A DNA stretch of 64,000 nucleotides from Brevibacillus centrosporus. Its GTDB lineage: Bacteria > Bacillota > Bacilli > Brevibacillales > Brevibacillaceae. Positions 42,163 through 51,817 of the stretch are shown piece after piece. The notes below the pieces were generated by a model. That model was not told the DNA's origin and did not search any database. It saw only the letters and a program-made list of their open reading frames with translations. Each line of letters begins with the position of its first letter. Positions within the stretch are counted from its first letter, which is position 1. Location of the stretch: the NCBI RefSeq assembly GCF_003710815.1, contig NZ_RHHP01000051.1, positions 1 through 64,000 on the forward strand. The letters run 5' to 3'. The translations under genes and the position numbers were made by a program.

Positions 42163-43341
42163 ATGGCATCCTTTATCCAACGCCAATTCGTTGTTCTGTC
42201 GTTTATAACAGCCTTTCTATTCGTCATGACCGGTGTGCTTTCCCTCGGAGGCAACAAGCTGATGATCGCCTCCTCTACTGTCCAGCAGGCGGCTACACAC
42301 ATCTCCAGTCTAGCAATTCTAGGGTGGATGGGGCAGGAGATCCCGGTGCTAAGCGAAATCGTGCAGACCGGATCTGACCGACGAACCAATAGTGTGTCCG
42401 GCTTTTTATTCCAGCTCGCGACTAGCATTCAACCCGGTGATTTGCGAAGCCTGCTTGGAAGAGAGCTTCCTGGCATGGTAACCACGGACGACGCCAGATT
42501 CGTAGTAGCCGGAAAAGGGGCGAGTCTCTCTGATTTTTACATTGAATATCCTCCGCACCCCAAGCAAGTGATTGACGCTTCTGACGCCATTCCTCTGTCG
42601 CCCAAGCCCGCTGAGAATGAAACAGACAAGACAGCTGAACCGCCAAAGCCCATTGCGAAGCCGAATACGGGCGGCAAGAAAGTCGTTTATGTGTACAACA
42701 CGCACAATCGGGAGTCTTGGTACAGTGAGACTAAGCCAGTCGGATCCTCTGTGGATCACCCGACGAGAAATATTTCGATGGTAGGCAAGCATTTGGCTGA
42801 GGCATTAAACGAGAGAGGCATTGGAACGGATGTGAGCACAGACGACATTTATCAGGAGCTCCTGAATCAAAAAAAGGATTACGCCCTGTCCTACGCGCAG
42901 TCACTGCAAGTCGTGAAGGCCGCTTCCGATAACAACCGCGAGCTGCATTACTTCTTTGATCTGCATCGCGATACTGCCCCAAGGGATCGAACGACCGTCA
43001 CGATAAAGGGAAAAACCTATGCGCGCGTCCTGTTTGTCATCGGAAAAAGAAACAAAAGCTTCGAGAAAAATGAGGCGTTTGCTACCGAGTTGCACAAGCT
43101 GATGGAAGAGATGTATCCCGAATTATCTAGAGGTGTGATGGAAAAAGGAGCAAAGACAGATCATGGGGAGTATAATCAGTCCATTTCACCGGGAAGCCTG
43201 TTAATGGAAATAGGTGGCACGGAAAACACCCTGCAGGAGAGCTACAACACGGCGGAAGCGCTGGCAGATGTGTTTGCCGCTTACTATCTCAAGGCGGAAA
43301 AAGTGGACAAACCGGCTTCGGATGAGCCGGCAAAGAGGTGA
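42163..43341 (+). CDS. spoIIP: Stage II sporulation protein P
   Basis: 392 residues. One N-terminal membrane segment (about 9-30) and an extracellular peptidoglycan amidase/endopeptidase domain with the SpoIIP motifs VVYVYNTHNRESW, HYFFDLHRDTAP and SLLMEIGGTENT. It acts with SpoIID and SpoIIM in engulfment. The start is the ATG eight bases after GAGGAG; an upstream GTG at 42154 is possible. Confidence 0.95.
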   Translation: MASFIQRQFVVLSFITAFLFVMTGVLSLGGNKLMIASSTVQQAATHISSLAILGWMGQEIPVLSEIVQTGSDRRTNSVSGFLFQLATSIQPGDLRSLLGRELPGMVTTDDARFVVAGKGASLSDFYIEYPPHPKQVIDASDAIPLSPKPAENETDKTAEPPKPIAKPNTGGKKVVYVYNTHNRESWYSETKPVGSSVDHPTRNISMVGKHLAEALNERGIGTDVSTDDIYQELLNQKKDYALSYAQSLQVVKAASDNNRELHYFFDLHRDTAPRDRTTVTIKGKTYARVLFVIGKRNKSFEKNEAFATELHKLMEEMYPELSRGVMEKGAKTDHGEYNQSISPGSLLMEIGGTENTLQESYNTAEALADVFAAYYLKAEKVDKPASDEPAKR

Positions 43342-43346
43342 CGAGC

Positions 43347-43655
43347 GTGAACGTGACGGTAAAATTGACGGGGCTATTACTGATCCTATTAATCGGAGTC
43401 GTATTAGGCTTGCAAACGGCAGAACGCGGCATATCAAAAGTGAGCGGAACGGTGGAACAGGAGCAGCAAACCTTTTACATCAAAAAAATGGATCAAGGCA
43501 AGATGGAAATCGCTGTGATGGGCAAGCAGGTGCAGACGGAGAATCCGGAAAAAGTGGTCAACTACATGAGTAATATGGGGATGACCCTCGGTTCGACAAT
43601 AAAGAGCGGAGCGCAAACTTTTGTCGATTGGGTAGGGGGACTCTTCGCACCGTAA
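43347..43655 (+). CDS. YqxA-like small membrane protein (DUF3679)
   Basis: 102 residues. An N-terminal membrane segment (VKLTGLLLILLIGVVLGLQTAERG) precedes a hydrophilic outer part. Its position right after spoIIP, overlapping or abutting its stop, matches yqxA of Bacillus. Two GTG starts (43338 and 43347) are possible; AGAGGTG suits the second. Function unknown; sporulation-linked by location. Confidence 0.75.
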   Translation: MNVTVKLTGLLLILLIGVVLGLQTAERGISKVSGTVEQEQQTFYIKKMDQGKMEIAVMGKQVQTENPEKVVNYMSNMGMTLGSTIKSGAQTFVDWVGGLFAP

Positions 43656-43702
43656 CAATTGTTTATGGACAAAAAAACCATAGGCAGAAAGCATGAGAGA
43701 CG

Positions 43703-43732
43703 AAAGGCCCGAGCCATTGGGCCTTTTTTGTT
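43703..43732 (+). terminator. Terminator of the gpr/spoIIP region
   Basis: AAAGGCCC (43703-43710) pairs with GGGCCTTT (43719-43726), then TTTG. Confidence 0.85.
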
Positions 43733-43885
43733 TTCCCAAATGGCTATGAAAAAAGTGACAAAAGCCATGAATCATAGACGGGGCTTGGGATCAGAAGATG
43801 TGAGGCAACTATTTTAACATTCTATTTCGAGTTAAAACAATATTTTATATAGTCAGCGAAAATATAATTATTTGAATTTATTGTG

Positions 43886-43914
43886 TTGCCAAAAAATTGT
43901 ACTAATGGCATAAT
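43886..43914 (+). promoter_or_regulatory. Promoter of the dipeptide/oligopeptide transporter operon
   Basis: TTGCCA (43886-43891), 17-nt spacer, CATAAT (43909-43914) with a TG extension before the -10. Confidence 0.55.
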
Positions 43915-43967
43915 ATCTATTGATAGAACTATTTCTATTGAATATATCGGTAAGAGAGGTGCGCCCC

Positions 43968-44936
43968 GTGTCACACCCTGTCCTTCAAATCGAAAACTTG
44001 CAGACGCACTTTTTTACAGATCGCGGCCAGATTCCTGCCGTAGACGGAGTCACCATTACCGTAAACAAAGGTGAAGTTGTCGGTATCGTCGGTGAGTCCG
44101 GCTGTGGAAAAAGTGTAACCTCCCTTTCCGTAATGAAGCTGGTTCCGAATCCTCCAGGGAAAATTGTCGGCGGTTCGATCCGCTTTAAAGGAGAAGACCT
44201 GGTAGCGGCAGATGAAAAGAGGATGCGTGAAATACGCGGAAATGAAATTGCTATGATCTTTCAGGAACCGATGACATCGCTCAATCCCGTGTTTACGATT
44301 GGCGATCAGATCGGGGAAGCTGTTCGTTTACATACGAAGGCGAGTAAAAAGGAATCCAAGCAGCGTGCGATCGAAATGCTGAAAAAAGTAGGCATTCCAC
44401 GAGCGGAAGCGATCGTAGATGAGTACCCGCACCAGCTGTCTGGAGGGATGCGGCAGCGCGTCATGATCGCGATGGCGATGGCCTGTGATCCCGAGCTGTT
44501 AATTGCGGACGAGCCGACAACTGCGTTAGATGTAACGATCCAGGCGCAGATTCTGGACTTGATGCGCCAGTGCAATCGAGAGTCGGATACGGCTATTTTG
44601 CTCATTACACACGATCTGGGTGTCGTAGCGGAAATGTGTCATCGAGTCGTAGTCATGTATGCCGGAAATGTGATTGAAGAAGGAGACGTGCGGACGATCC
44701 TGAAAAATCCGCAGCATCCATACACGGTTGGCCTGCTGCAATCATTGCCCAAGCTGGACCAATCCCAAGAGCGTTTATATTCCATTCCAGGGAACGTGCC
44801 TATCCCGGGATCACTCACGGTTGGGTGCCGTTTTGCCCCGCGCTGTGACAAGGTGACAGATCGCTGTCGCCAGGAGATGCCCGAGCTAAAAGCAGTAGGC
44901 GAAAATCATCGCTCGCGCTGCTGGATAGCCGAATAA
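43968..44936 (+). CDS. Peptide ABC transporter ATPase (DppD/OppD)
   Basis: 322 residues from a GTG with AGAGAGGTG upstream. Walker A GESGCGKS, signature LSGGMRQRVMIAMA, Walker B LLIADEPTTALD. The C-terminal oligopeptide-type extension has the Cys-rich end (GCRFAPRC...DRCRQEMPELKAV) typical of OppD/DppD and may hold an iron-sulfur site. First gene of a five-gene operon in the order ATPase, ATPase, binding protein, permease, permease. Confidence 0.93.
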   Translation: MSHPVLQIENLQTHFFTDRGQIPAVDGVTITVNKGEVVGIVGESGCGKSVTSLSVMKLVPNPPGKIVGGSIRFKGEDLVAADEKRMREIRGNEIAMIFQEPMTSLNPVFTIGDQIGEAVRLHTKASKKESKQRAIEMLKKVGIPRAEAIVDEYPHQLSGGMRQRVMIAMAMACDPELLIADEPTTALDVTIQAQILDLMRQCNRESDTAILLITHDLGVVAEMCHRVVVMYAGNVIEEGDVRTILKNPQHPYTVGLLQSLPKLDQSQERLYSIPGNVPIPGSLTVGCRFAPRCDKVTDRCRQEMPELKAVGENHRSRCWIAE

Positions 44937-44954
44937 CCCGAAAGGAGCATGCAG

Positions 44955-45926
44955 GTGACTGAAGAACTGCTCGTCGTTAAAAACTTGAAAAAATACTATC
45001 CGATCACAGGCGGTGTCCTCGGAGGGGAAATCGGAGTCGTAAAAGCCGTAGACGATGTCTCGTTTACCGTGAAACGTGGAGAAACATTGGGATTGGTTGG
45101 AGAAAGTGGATGCGGCAAATCGACGACAGGACGTTCGCTGCTTCGCTTGATCGAGCCGACAGCAGGAGAGGTTTATTTTGATGGCGTAAATGTATCCGCT
45201 CTCTCGATAGAAGAAATGCGGAAGATGCGCAGAGACATGCAGATTGTCTTCCAAGATCCATTTGCTTCTCTAAACCCACGTCACAATATTGAGAAGATTC
45301 TGGAAGAACCGTTGATTGTTCATGGCATGGGTTCATCTGCTGAGCGCAAAAAACGCGTGCAGGAGATGCTGGAGGTCGTGGGACTGAGCAGCTATCACGC
45401 CAGGCGCTATCCACACCAATTCAGTGGCGGCCAGCGTCAACGGATCGGGATCGCACGCGCGCTGATGCTCAATCCCAAGCTGATTGTGGCGGACGAGCCT
45501 GTATCAGCGCTGGATGTATCGATTCAATCCCAAGTGCTGAATCTGATGCAGGACCTGCAGCGCGATCTCGGCTTGACCTATTTGTTTATTGCTCACGATC
45601 TGAGTGTGGTCCGCCACATCAGTGACCGGGTAGGGGTCATGTACCTCGGCCGAATCGTCGAGCTGACGAGCAGTGCACAGCTGTACAGCAATCCCCTGCA
45701 CCCGTATACCAAAGCCTTGCTTTCGGCAGTTCCCACGCCTGACCCAGACGCTGCACGCGAACGAGTCATACTCCAAGGCGATGTGCCAAGTCCAGCGAAT
45801 CCGCCAAGTGGCTGTACGTTCCATACGCGTTGCCCTCATGTGACAGATGAATGCCGCACGACTCGACCACTCTTCCAGGATGTGGGAGACGGACATTTTG
45901 TGGCTTGCCATCTATACAAGTCTTAA
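44955..45926 (+). CDS. Peptide ABC transporter ATPase (DppF/OppF)
   Basis: 323 residues. Walker A GESGCGKST, signature FSGGQRQRIGIARAL, Walker B LIVADEPVSALDVS, and the C-terminal PSGCTFHTRCPHVTDECR region. AAAGGAG lies seven bases before a GTG at 44955; an ATG at 44949 is too near that site. Partner of the preceding ATPase. Confidence 0.93.
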   Translation: MTEELLVVKNLKKYYPITGGVLGGEIGVVKAVDDVSFTVKRGETLGLVGESGCGKSTTGRSLLRLIEPTAGEVYFDGVNVSALSIEEMRKMRRDMQIVFQDPFASLNPRHNIEKILEEPLIVHGMGSSAERKKRVQEMLEVVGLSSYHARRYPHQFSGGQRQRIGIARALMLNPKLIVADEPVSALDVSIQSQVLNLMQDLQRDLGLTYLFIAHDLSVVRHISDRVGVMYLGRIVELTSSAQLYSNPLHPYTKALLSAVPTPDPDAARERVILQGDVPSPANPPSGCTFHTRCPHVTDECRTTRPLFQDVGDGHFVACHLYKS

Positions 45927-46028
45927 TTGGGGAAGGATCCTCATCAAAGGGGGGATGCGAAGCAAAGCCATGCCAATCGATTCTCTACCAACTGTAAAAT
46001 CTGAAATTCTAGAAGAGGGGGATTATTC

Positions 46029-47699
46029 ATGAAGAAGAGAGTGCTCTCGACTGCCATGACCGGCATGCTTGCATTTGCTATGCTGCTTGCGGGTTGCAGC
46101 GGAACTCAAACGGCACAAAAACCGGCAGAGCAGCCAAAGACAGAAGCGCCGGCAACAACACCTGCTGCTGAACCTGCGAAAAGCAGCGGACCGAAACAGC
46201 TGATCGTAGGTCGCGGTGGCGATACGGTAGGTTTGGACCCCATCGCACAAACAGACGGGGAGTCTTTCAAAGTAACAGAAAACGTATTTGACACGCTGGT
46301 AGGTTACGAGGAAGAGAGCACAGCTGTCGTTCCTTCTCTGGCGGAGAAATGGGAAATCACTCCTGATGGTTTGACCTACACCTTCCACCTGCGCTCTGGT
46401 GTAAAATTCCACGACGGCACTGATTTCAATGCGGAAGCCGTGAAATGGAACTTCGAGCGCTGGATGGACAAGAGTCATCCACAACACAACAAAGAAGGCT
46501 TTGAATATTACAACGACATGTTCGGTGGTTACAAAGGGGATGAGACCCATGTAATCAAGTCCGTGGAAGCCGTTGACCCACAAACGGTGAAGTTCACACT
46601 GAACCGTCCTTTGGCTCCATTCATTCAAAACTTGGGCATGTCATGCTTTGCGATCGCTTCTCCAAAAGCGGTACAAGACATGGGACCTGAGAAGTTCAAC
46701 GAAAATCCAGTAGGTACAGGTCCATTCGTTTTCAAAGAGTGGAAGCGTAACGACACAATCACACTGGAAAAGAACCCGAACTACTGGAATGCAGGCTTCC
46801 CGAAATTGGATAAGCTCGTATTCAAAGTCATTCCTGAGAACACAGCTCGCCTGACTGCATTGACTTCGGGTGAGATCGACATGATGGATGGTCTGAACCC
46901 TGATGACGCTCAAGCAGTGAAAGACAATGCAGAGCTGCAGCTGATTCTTCGTCCTTCTATGAACATTGGCTTCGTAGGTTTCAACGTGGAGAAAAAACCA
47001 CTGGATAACCCAAAAGTTCGTGAAGCCATTGCCTATGCGATCAACAAACCAGCTATCATCGAAGCATTCTTTGCAGGATTGGGAGAACCAGCTACCAACC
47101 CAATGCCACCTTCCATTTGGGGACACAATGGCAACATCAAAGACCGCGAATTCAATTTGGACAAAGCAAAACAATTGCTGTCCGAAGCTGGCTTCTCGAA
47201 CGGCTTCAAAATTAAGTTCTGGGCAATGCCAGTTGCTCGTCCGTACATGCCAGATGGCGTGAAAATCGCAGAAGCAATCCAGCAAGACCTGAAAAAAATC
47301 GGTGTAGAAGCAGAAATCGTAACGATGGAATGGGCAACGTACCTGGAAAAAACAAAATTGGGCGAACAAGAAATGTTCATGCTCGGTTGGACTGGCGACA
47401 ACGGAGACCCAGACAATTTCCTGGCTACCTTGCTTGACAAGAACAACATTGGCGGTAACAACCGTACACGTTGGGCAAATGAAGACGCGCACAAATTGCT
47501 GATGCAAGCGCAATCTGCTACGACGAAGGAAGAGCGTGAAAAGCTGTACATGCAAGCGCAAGAGATCATCTTCAAGGATGTGCCTATGGTTCCACTGGCT
47601 CACTCCACTCCTGCCCTGGCAGCAAAAGCAAACATCATCAACTACAAGCCGCATCCAAAAGGATCCGAGAGCTTGGAGAAGGTTGATTTCAAAGAGTAA
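46029..47699 (+). CDS. Dipeptide/oligopeptide-binding lipoprotein (DppA type)
   Basis: 556 residues. Signal peptide with Cys23 lipobox (MLLAGC), an Ala/Pro/Glu linker, then a family-5 binding domain: 'GGDTVGLDPIAQTDGES', 'EKWEITPDGLTYTFHLRSGVKFHDGTDFNAEAVKWNFERW' and 'PFVFKEWKRNDTITLEKNPNYW'. Closer to DppA than the OppA-type protein at 17263. A hairpin after its stop probably limits read-through into the permease genes. Confidence 0.94.
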   Translation: MKKRVLSTAMTGMLAFAMLLAGCSGTQTAQKPAEQPKTEAPATTPAAEPAKSSGPKQLIVGRGGDTVGLDPIAQTDGESFKVTENVFDTLVGYEEESTAVVPSLAEKWEITPDGLTYTFHLRSGVKFHDGTDFNAEAVKWNFERWMDKSHPQHNKEGFEYYNDMFGGYKGDETHVIKSVEAVDPQTVKFTLNRPLAPFIQNLGMSCFAIASPKAVQDMGPEKFNENPVGTGPFVFKEWKRNDTITLEKNPNYWNAGFPKLDKLVFKVIPENTARLTALTSGEIDMMDGLNPDDAQAVKDNAELQLILRPSMNIGFVGFNVEKKPLDNPKVREAIAYAINKPAIIEAFFAGLGEPATNPMPPSIWGHNGNIKDREFNLDKAKQLLSEAGFSNGFKIKFWAMPVARPYMPDGVKIAEAIQQDLKKIGVEAEIVTMEWATYLEKTKLGEQEMFMLGWTGDNGDPDNFLATLLDKNNIGGNNRTRWANEDAHKLLMQAQSATTKEEREKLYMQAQEIIFKDVPMVPLAHSTPALAAKANIINYKPHPKGSESLEKVDFKE

Positions 47700-47725
47700 G
47701 CTCATGCTGTGATTCATGAATAGGC

Positions 47726-47772
47726 GGAAGGGTAAGAGGAGTTATCCCTCTTCTTGCCCTTTCCTTATTTTT
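47726..47772 (+). terminator. Intra-operon attenuating hairpin after the binding-protein gene
   Basis: GGAAGGGTAAGAGG (47726-47739) pairs with CCTCTTCTTGCCCTTTCC with an internal bulge, followed by TTATTTTT. It would give more binding protein than permease mRNA. Confidence 0.6.
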
Positions 47773-47862
47773 CTGCACTTATCCTTGCCATATTGGCAAG
47801 AAAGACTGCGCCTGCTTCCATTCAGAGGCAAAGTCAAGTTTTCTATTAAGGAAAGCGAGGAG

Positions 47863-48873
47863 ATGGCATTGCTATCCTACAGCATCCGAAGAATTCTCAT
47901 GCTCATCCCCGTTCTACTGGGCATGTCGATCGTCGTTTTTTCTATTATTCGTGCCATCCCAGGTGATCCGGCTCTCACTATTTTGGGGGAGAAAGCAAGT
48001 CCAAAAGCGATCGAAGATTTACGAGAAGTACTTGGCTTGAACAATCCTTGGTACATTCAGTACTTTGATTATCTCAAACAGATTTTGACGGGTGATCTCG
48101 GAGTTTCCTTGCACTCCGGCGCGAGTATTACGCAAGAAATCATGCCTTATTTAGCAGCAACGACCGAATTGACTATCGTCAGTATGCTGTTCGCTGTAAT
48201 CATCGGTGTGAATGCAGGTATTTTATCTGCGTGGAAGCAAAACTCCTGGTTTGACTACTGTGCGATGTTGATCGCCTTGATTGGTGTCTCCATGCCAATT
48301 TTCTGGTTGGGTTTGATGGAGCAGTGGTTCTTTGCGCAAGAGCTGAAGTGGCTGCCATCCGTTGGTCGTGACAATTCGCGTAATCCCGTGGAGGCCATTA
48401 CGCAGTTCTATATACTGGATACGATTCTAGCTGGACAATGGGATCAGCTGTGGGAAGTAATCAAGCATCTTATTTTGCCGGGAGTGGCTCTCGGAACGAT
48501 TCCAATGGCGATTATCGCTCGCATCACACGCTCCAGTATGCTGGAGGTCATGCGTGCGGACTACGTGAGAACGGCGCGAGCAAAAGGACTGGCTCAATTT
48601 TGGGTTGTCTACAAGCACGCTTTGAAAAACGCGATGATTCCGGTGCTGACCGTAATCGGCTTGCAAACGGGCTTGCTGCTGGGGGGAGCTGTTTTGACCG
48701 AGACGATTTTCGGATGGCCTGGGGTAGGGCGATACATTTTTACCGCCATTGGGAACCGCGATTATCCGGTCATCCAGTCAGGGATTTTGGTGATCGCTAC
48801 TATCTTCGTGCTGATCAACTTGCTGGTCGACCTCCTGTACGCCTATATCGATCCACGTATTAAATATCGCTAA
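47863..48873 (+). CDS. Peptide ABC transporter permease (DppB)
   Basis: 336 residues with six membrane segments: the start SIRRILMLIPVLLGMSIVVFSIIRAIPGDPA is the DppB/OppB signature, and the EAA loop lies near ADYVRTARAKGLAQFWVVYKHALKNAMIPV. The ATG at 47863 has AAGGA upstream; the longer ORF from 47716 runs through the attenuator and is rejected. Confidence 0.93.
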   Translation: MALLSYSIRRILMLIPVLLGMSIVVFSIIRAIPGDPALTILGEKASPKAIEDLREVLGLNNPWYIQYFDYLKQILTGDLGVSLHSGASITQEIMPYLAATTELTIVSMLFAVIIGVNAGILSAWKQNSWFDYCAMLIALIGVSMPIFWLGLMEQWFFAQELKWLPSVGRDNSRNPVEAITQFYILDTILAGQWDQLWEVIKHLILPGVALGTIPMAIIARITRSSMLEVMRADYVRTARAKGLAQFWVVYKHALKNAMIPVLTVIGLQTGLLLGGAVLTETIFGWPGVGRYIFTAIGNRDYPVIQSGILVIATIFVLINLLVDLLYAYIDPRIKYR

Positions 48874-48886
48874 GGAGGCAGGAGAT

Positions 48887-49780
48887 ATGGCAGATACACA
48901 AGTGCAAACAGTGCCTTTGCAAGTAAAGGACGAACAAATTATCTCACCATGGCGAGAAGCATGGAGAGCCTTGCGTAAAAACAAGCTAGCGATGGCAGGA
49001 CTGGGTATCATTCTCTTCTTCGTCGTCGTAGCGGTCTTTGCGCCAATCATCGCGCCGTATCCGTACGACGAAGGTGAGCTTGTCATGAAAAACAAGCCAC
49101 CATCCGAAGAGCATTGGTTTGGAACGGATTATAACGGTCGGGATGTATTCAGTCGCGTCGTGTACGGTGCTCGCATTTCGTTGTGGGTAGGTACGTTCTC
49201 CGTTATCGGTTCGGTAGTAGCAGGGACGGTGCTCGGACTTCTTGCAGGTTATTATGGGAAATGGATTGACACGCTTATTTCTCGTATTTTTGACATCATG
49301 CTGGCATTCCCTAGCATTCTGCTGGCGATTGCGATCGTAGCGATTTTGGGTCCATCCCTGCAAAACGCCTTGCTCGCCATCGCGATTATCAACATTCCGA
49401 CGTTTGGTCGTCTCGTACGCTCGCGGGTTCTGAGCTTGAAAGAAGAAGAGTTTGTGATGGCGGCTCGTGCCATTGGGATGAAGGATTCGCGCATTTTGAT
49501 GCAGCATATCTTGCCGAACAGCCTGGCTCCCATCATTGTAACGGGGACGATGGGCATTGCCACAGCGATTATTGAGGCGGCAGCCTTGGGTTTCCTCGGT
49601 TTGGGTGCGCAGCCGCCCGAGCCGGAGTGGGGAAAAATGCTTTCCGATTCGCGGCAATACATTCAAAAGGCACCTTGGACGGTCATCTTCCCGGGATTGT
49701 CGATCATGCTGACGGTATTGGGCTTTAACCTCATTGGGGACGGTTTGCGCGATGCGCTTGACCCTCGTATGAAAAACTAA
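48887..49780 (+). CDS. Peptide ABC transporter permease (DppC)
   Basis: 297 residues. OppC-type N-terminal segment (WREAWRALRKNKLAMAGLGIILFFVVVAVFAPIIAPYPYD), HWFGTDYNGRDVFSRVVYGARISL, and the EAA loop EEEFVMAARAIGMKDSRILMQHILPN. Last gene of the operon. AAGGAGGCAGGAG precedes the ATG. Confidence 0.94.
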   Translation: MADTQVQTVPLQVKDEQIISPWREAWRALRKNKLAMAGLGIILFFVVVAVFAPIIAPYPYDEGELVMKNKPPSEEHWFGTDYNGRDVFSRVVYGARISLWVGTFSVIGSVVAGTVLGLLAGYYGKWIDTLISRIFDIMLAFPSILLAIAIVAILGPSLQNALLAIAIINIPTFGRLVRSRVLSLKEEEFVMAARAIGMKDSRILMQHILPNSLAPIIVTGTMGIATAIIEAAALGFLGLGAQPPEPEWGKMLSDSRQYIQKAPWTVIFPGLSIMLTVLGFNLIGDGLRDALDPRMKN

Positions 49781-49796
49781 ACATGTGGGCTCGTGT

Positions 49797-49823
49797 GGGA
49801 GGGAGGTTCTTACCCTCCCTTTT
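49797..49823 (+). terminator. Terminator of the peptide transporter operon
   Basis: GGGAGGG (49797-49803) pairs with CCCTCCC (49813-49819), then TTTTCC. Confidence 0.75.
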
Positions 49824-49824
49824 C

Positions 49825-50586
49825 CTATGTGGAGAACTCCCGGCACAGACGATTCAATTCGGGTGCAGCCTTGGTAACCACTTGATGGGCGACTCCCGGG
49901 ATCATGACCATTTTAGAATTCCGTATGCCTTCACTAAGCAGCTGCCCATAGGGGTGAATGCTTCGATCTTCTGCCCCGTACACGAGAAGGGTGGGCAAAG
50001 TAATCTCGGGAAGTCTTTGGGTACAGTTGTAGGAATGACCTGCCTTGTAGAGGTGACTCAAGGTGGTAGAGTCGGTCAGAGAGGCGTGCTTGATCCATCT
50101 CTCTTGCAGCTGTGGGTCATCGATATGAGATGACGTAATGCTTTGTGCCAAGAGGGGTACTCCGTGAATGCCTGCCATGGCTTGCGCGAGGTAAAAACGA
50201 CTGTGCAAATAAAGATCATTTACTTCAGAAAAGGCGCTGACCAAGATCAGTCCACTCACCTGCTCGGGAAAGCAAAGAGCGTATTCGAGAGCGATCGAGG
50301 CTCCCTGTGAGTAGCCGAGCAAGTAAGGCTTCTCCAAACCTAGCGTTTGTATGAGCTCATGCAGGCACACGGTGAGATCATGAATAGAGAACGGTTCAGG
50401 GAGCGGGCTGCTATGTCCATGACCAGGTAAATCGGGTACGAACAGCTGGAACGTATCGGCGAGAGGGTGCTGAGAGACAAAATTGATAGAGCCAATGCAG
50501 GGCGCATGAATGCAGAGGAGTGGAGTGCCTTGTCCGACAATGGTGCATGCCAGGGTTCCGTTTGGTAGAGTAATTGTGTGTTCCAT
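49825..50586 (-). CDS. Alpha/beta hydrolase
   Basis: 253 residues. Nucleophile elbow GYSQG, the HxGxG-like oxyanion strand replaced by CIHAPCIGS, DLPGHGHS, and a C-terminal Asp/His (YGAEDRSIHP, GVAHQVV). Carboxylesterase or similar; substrate unknown. The ATG at 50586 has GAGGTGA eight bases upstream. Convergent with the transporter operon. Confidence 0.85.
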   Translation of the reverse strand: MEHTITLPNGTLACTIVGQGTPLLCIHAPCIGSINFVSQHPLADTFQLFVPDLPGHGHSSPLPEPFSIHDLTVCLHELIQTLGLEKPYLLGYSQGASIALEYALCFPEQVSGLILVSAFSEVNDLYLHSRFYLAQAMAGIHGVPLLAQSITSSHIDDPQLQERWIKHASLTDSTTLSHLYKAGHSYNCTQRLPEITLPTLLVYGAEDRSIHPYGQLLSEGIRNSKMVMIPGVAHQVVTKAAPELNRLCREFST

Positions 50587-50708
50587 AGCAATATTCACCT
50601 CAGCTATAACTTGGTTTTGAAAAGGTTTTTTTCTCGGATAAGCTTCTTTTTTACAGAGGGAAATGGTATTCTCGCAATAGAATAAATGGAGAAAGCTAGG
50701 TGACGAAA

Positions 50709-51800
50709 ATGTTCCAAGAACGCATCCAAAAGCTGCACGATTTTCTTAGCGAACAAGAACTTGACGCGGTGTTGATCACCTCTCCCAAACATGTTTATTA
50801 TTTGACAGGCTTTTTCACCGATCCCCATGAACGTTTTCTGGGTCTGATTATTCCGGCGGAGGGAGAACCATCTCTGATCGTGCCTGCGCTGGATCGTGAA
50901 GCCGCAGCATCCGCTTCGAGCGTACAAAATATTTTCACCCACACTGATATTCAAAATCCATATGAAGTCTTAAAGCAAACGCTTCCTGCTGGCTTGAAGC
51001 AGCTGGGCATTGAAAAAAGCCATATGACAGTCGAGCGCTATGAGGCAATGGGCGAAGTGGTTGGCGCTTCCCGTTATGTCGATGTAGAAGGGCCTCTGCG
51101 TGAAATGCGTCTGATCAAATCCCCTGACGAGGTGGATCGTATGAAGCATGCGATCCAGCTGGTGGAGGACTCCTTGCGCGAGACCTTGAAAAAAGTGAAG
51201 CCTGGTGTAACCGAAACGGAACTGGTGGCTGAGCTGGAGTTTCAAATGAAGCGCTTGGGTGCTGACGGCCCGTCCTTTACGTCGATGGTATTGGCTGGAG
51301 AAAAGTCTGCGCTGCCGCATGGAAAACCAGGCTCTCGCCAAGTGCAAGAAGGCGAAGTACTCTTGTTTGATATCGGTGTGGAAGCAAACGGCTATGTCTC
51401 TGATATCACGCGCACATTTGCGGTCGGAGAAATCAGTGAGCAATTGCGTGAAATTTACGAAACCGTTCTGGCTGCGAATGAAGCAGCGATCGCACAGGTT
51501 CGTCCCGGCGTGACCTTTGCTCACCTCGACCAAACAGCACGCGATGTGATCGCAGCGAAAGGCTTCGGCGAATACTTCATGCATCGTTTGGGCCATGGAC
51601 TCGGCATGGACGTACATGAGTATCCATCTGTACACGGACAAAATCAGGAGACGTTGCGCCCAGGTATGGTGTTTACCATCGAACCGGGAATTTATGTTCC
51701 AGGCGTAGGCGGCGTGCGGATTGAAGACAACGTACTCGTAACAGAGACAGGCGTTGAAGTCATGACACAATTCCCGAAACAACTGACTGTTATCGGATAA
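50709..51800 (+). CDS. M24 family Xaa-Pro peptidase
   Basis: 363 residues. A creatinase N-terminal domain is followed by the pita-bread catalytic domain with the metal ligands D and D (LLFDIGVEANGYVSDITRTF), H (HRLGHGLGMDVHEYPS), E (FTIEPGIYV) and E (GVRIEDNVLV). It removes N-terminal residues before proline from peptides, a plausible follow-on to peptide import by the operon nearby. AGGTG precedes the ATG at 50709; a GTG at 50700 is an alternative. Confidence 0.93.
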   Translation: MFQERIQKLHDFLSEQELDAVLITSPKHVYYLTGFFTDPHERFLGLIIPAEGEPSLIVPALDREAAASASSVQNIFTHTDIQNPYEVLKQTLPAGLKQLGIEKSHMTVERYEAMGEVVGASRYVDVEGPLREMRLIKSPDEVDRMKHAIQLVEDSLRETLKKVKPGVTETELVAELEFQMKRLGADGPSFTSMVLAGEKSALPHGKPGSRQVQEGEVLLFDIGVEANGYVSDITRTFAVGEISEQLREIYETVLAANEAAIAQVRPGVTFAHLDQTARDVIAAKGFGEYFMHRLGHGLGMDVHEYPSVHGQNQETLRPGMVFTIEPGIYVPGVGGVRIEDNVLVTETGVEVMTQFPKQLTVIG

Positions 51801-51817
51801 AAGCAAGCCATAATTGA

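Larger units (their letters stand above)
43656..43967. other. 312-bp AT-rich intergenic region before the peptide transporter operon
   Basis: It contains the terminator of the spoIIP unit (43703-43732) and then about 120 bp of clearly AT-rich DNA unlike its surroundings (43800-43920), with the operon promoter at its end. No gene seen. Confidence 0.6.

Noticed and set aside
43800..43900. CodY box before the peptide transporter operon
   Set aside because: The best alignment has about seven mismatches to the 15-base consensus, far worse than the one at 17187.
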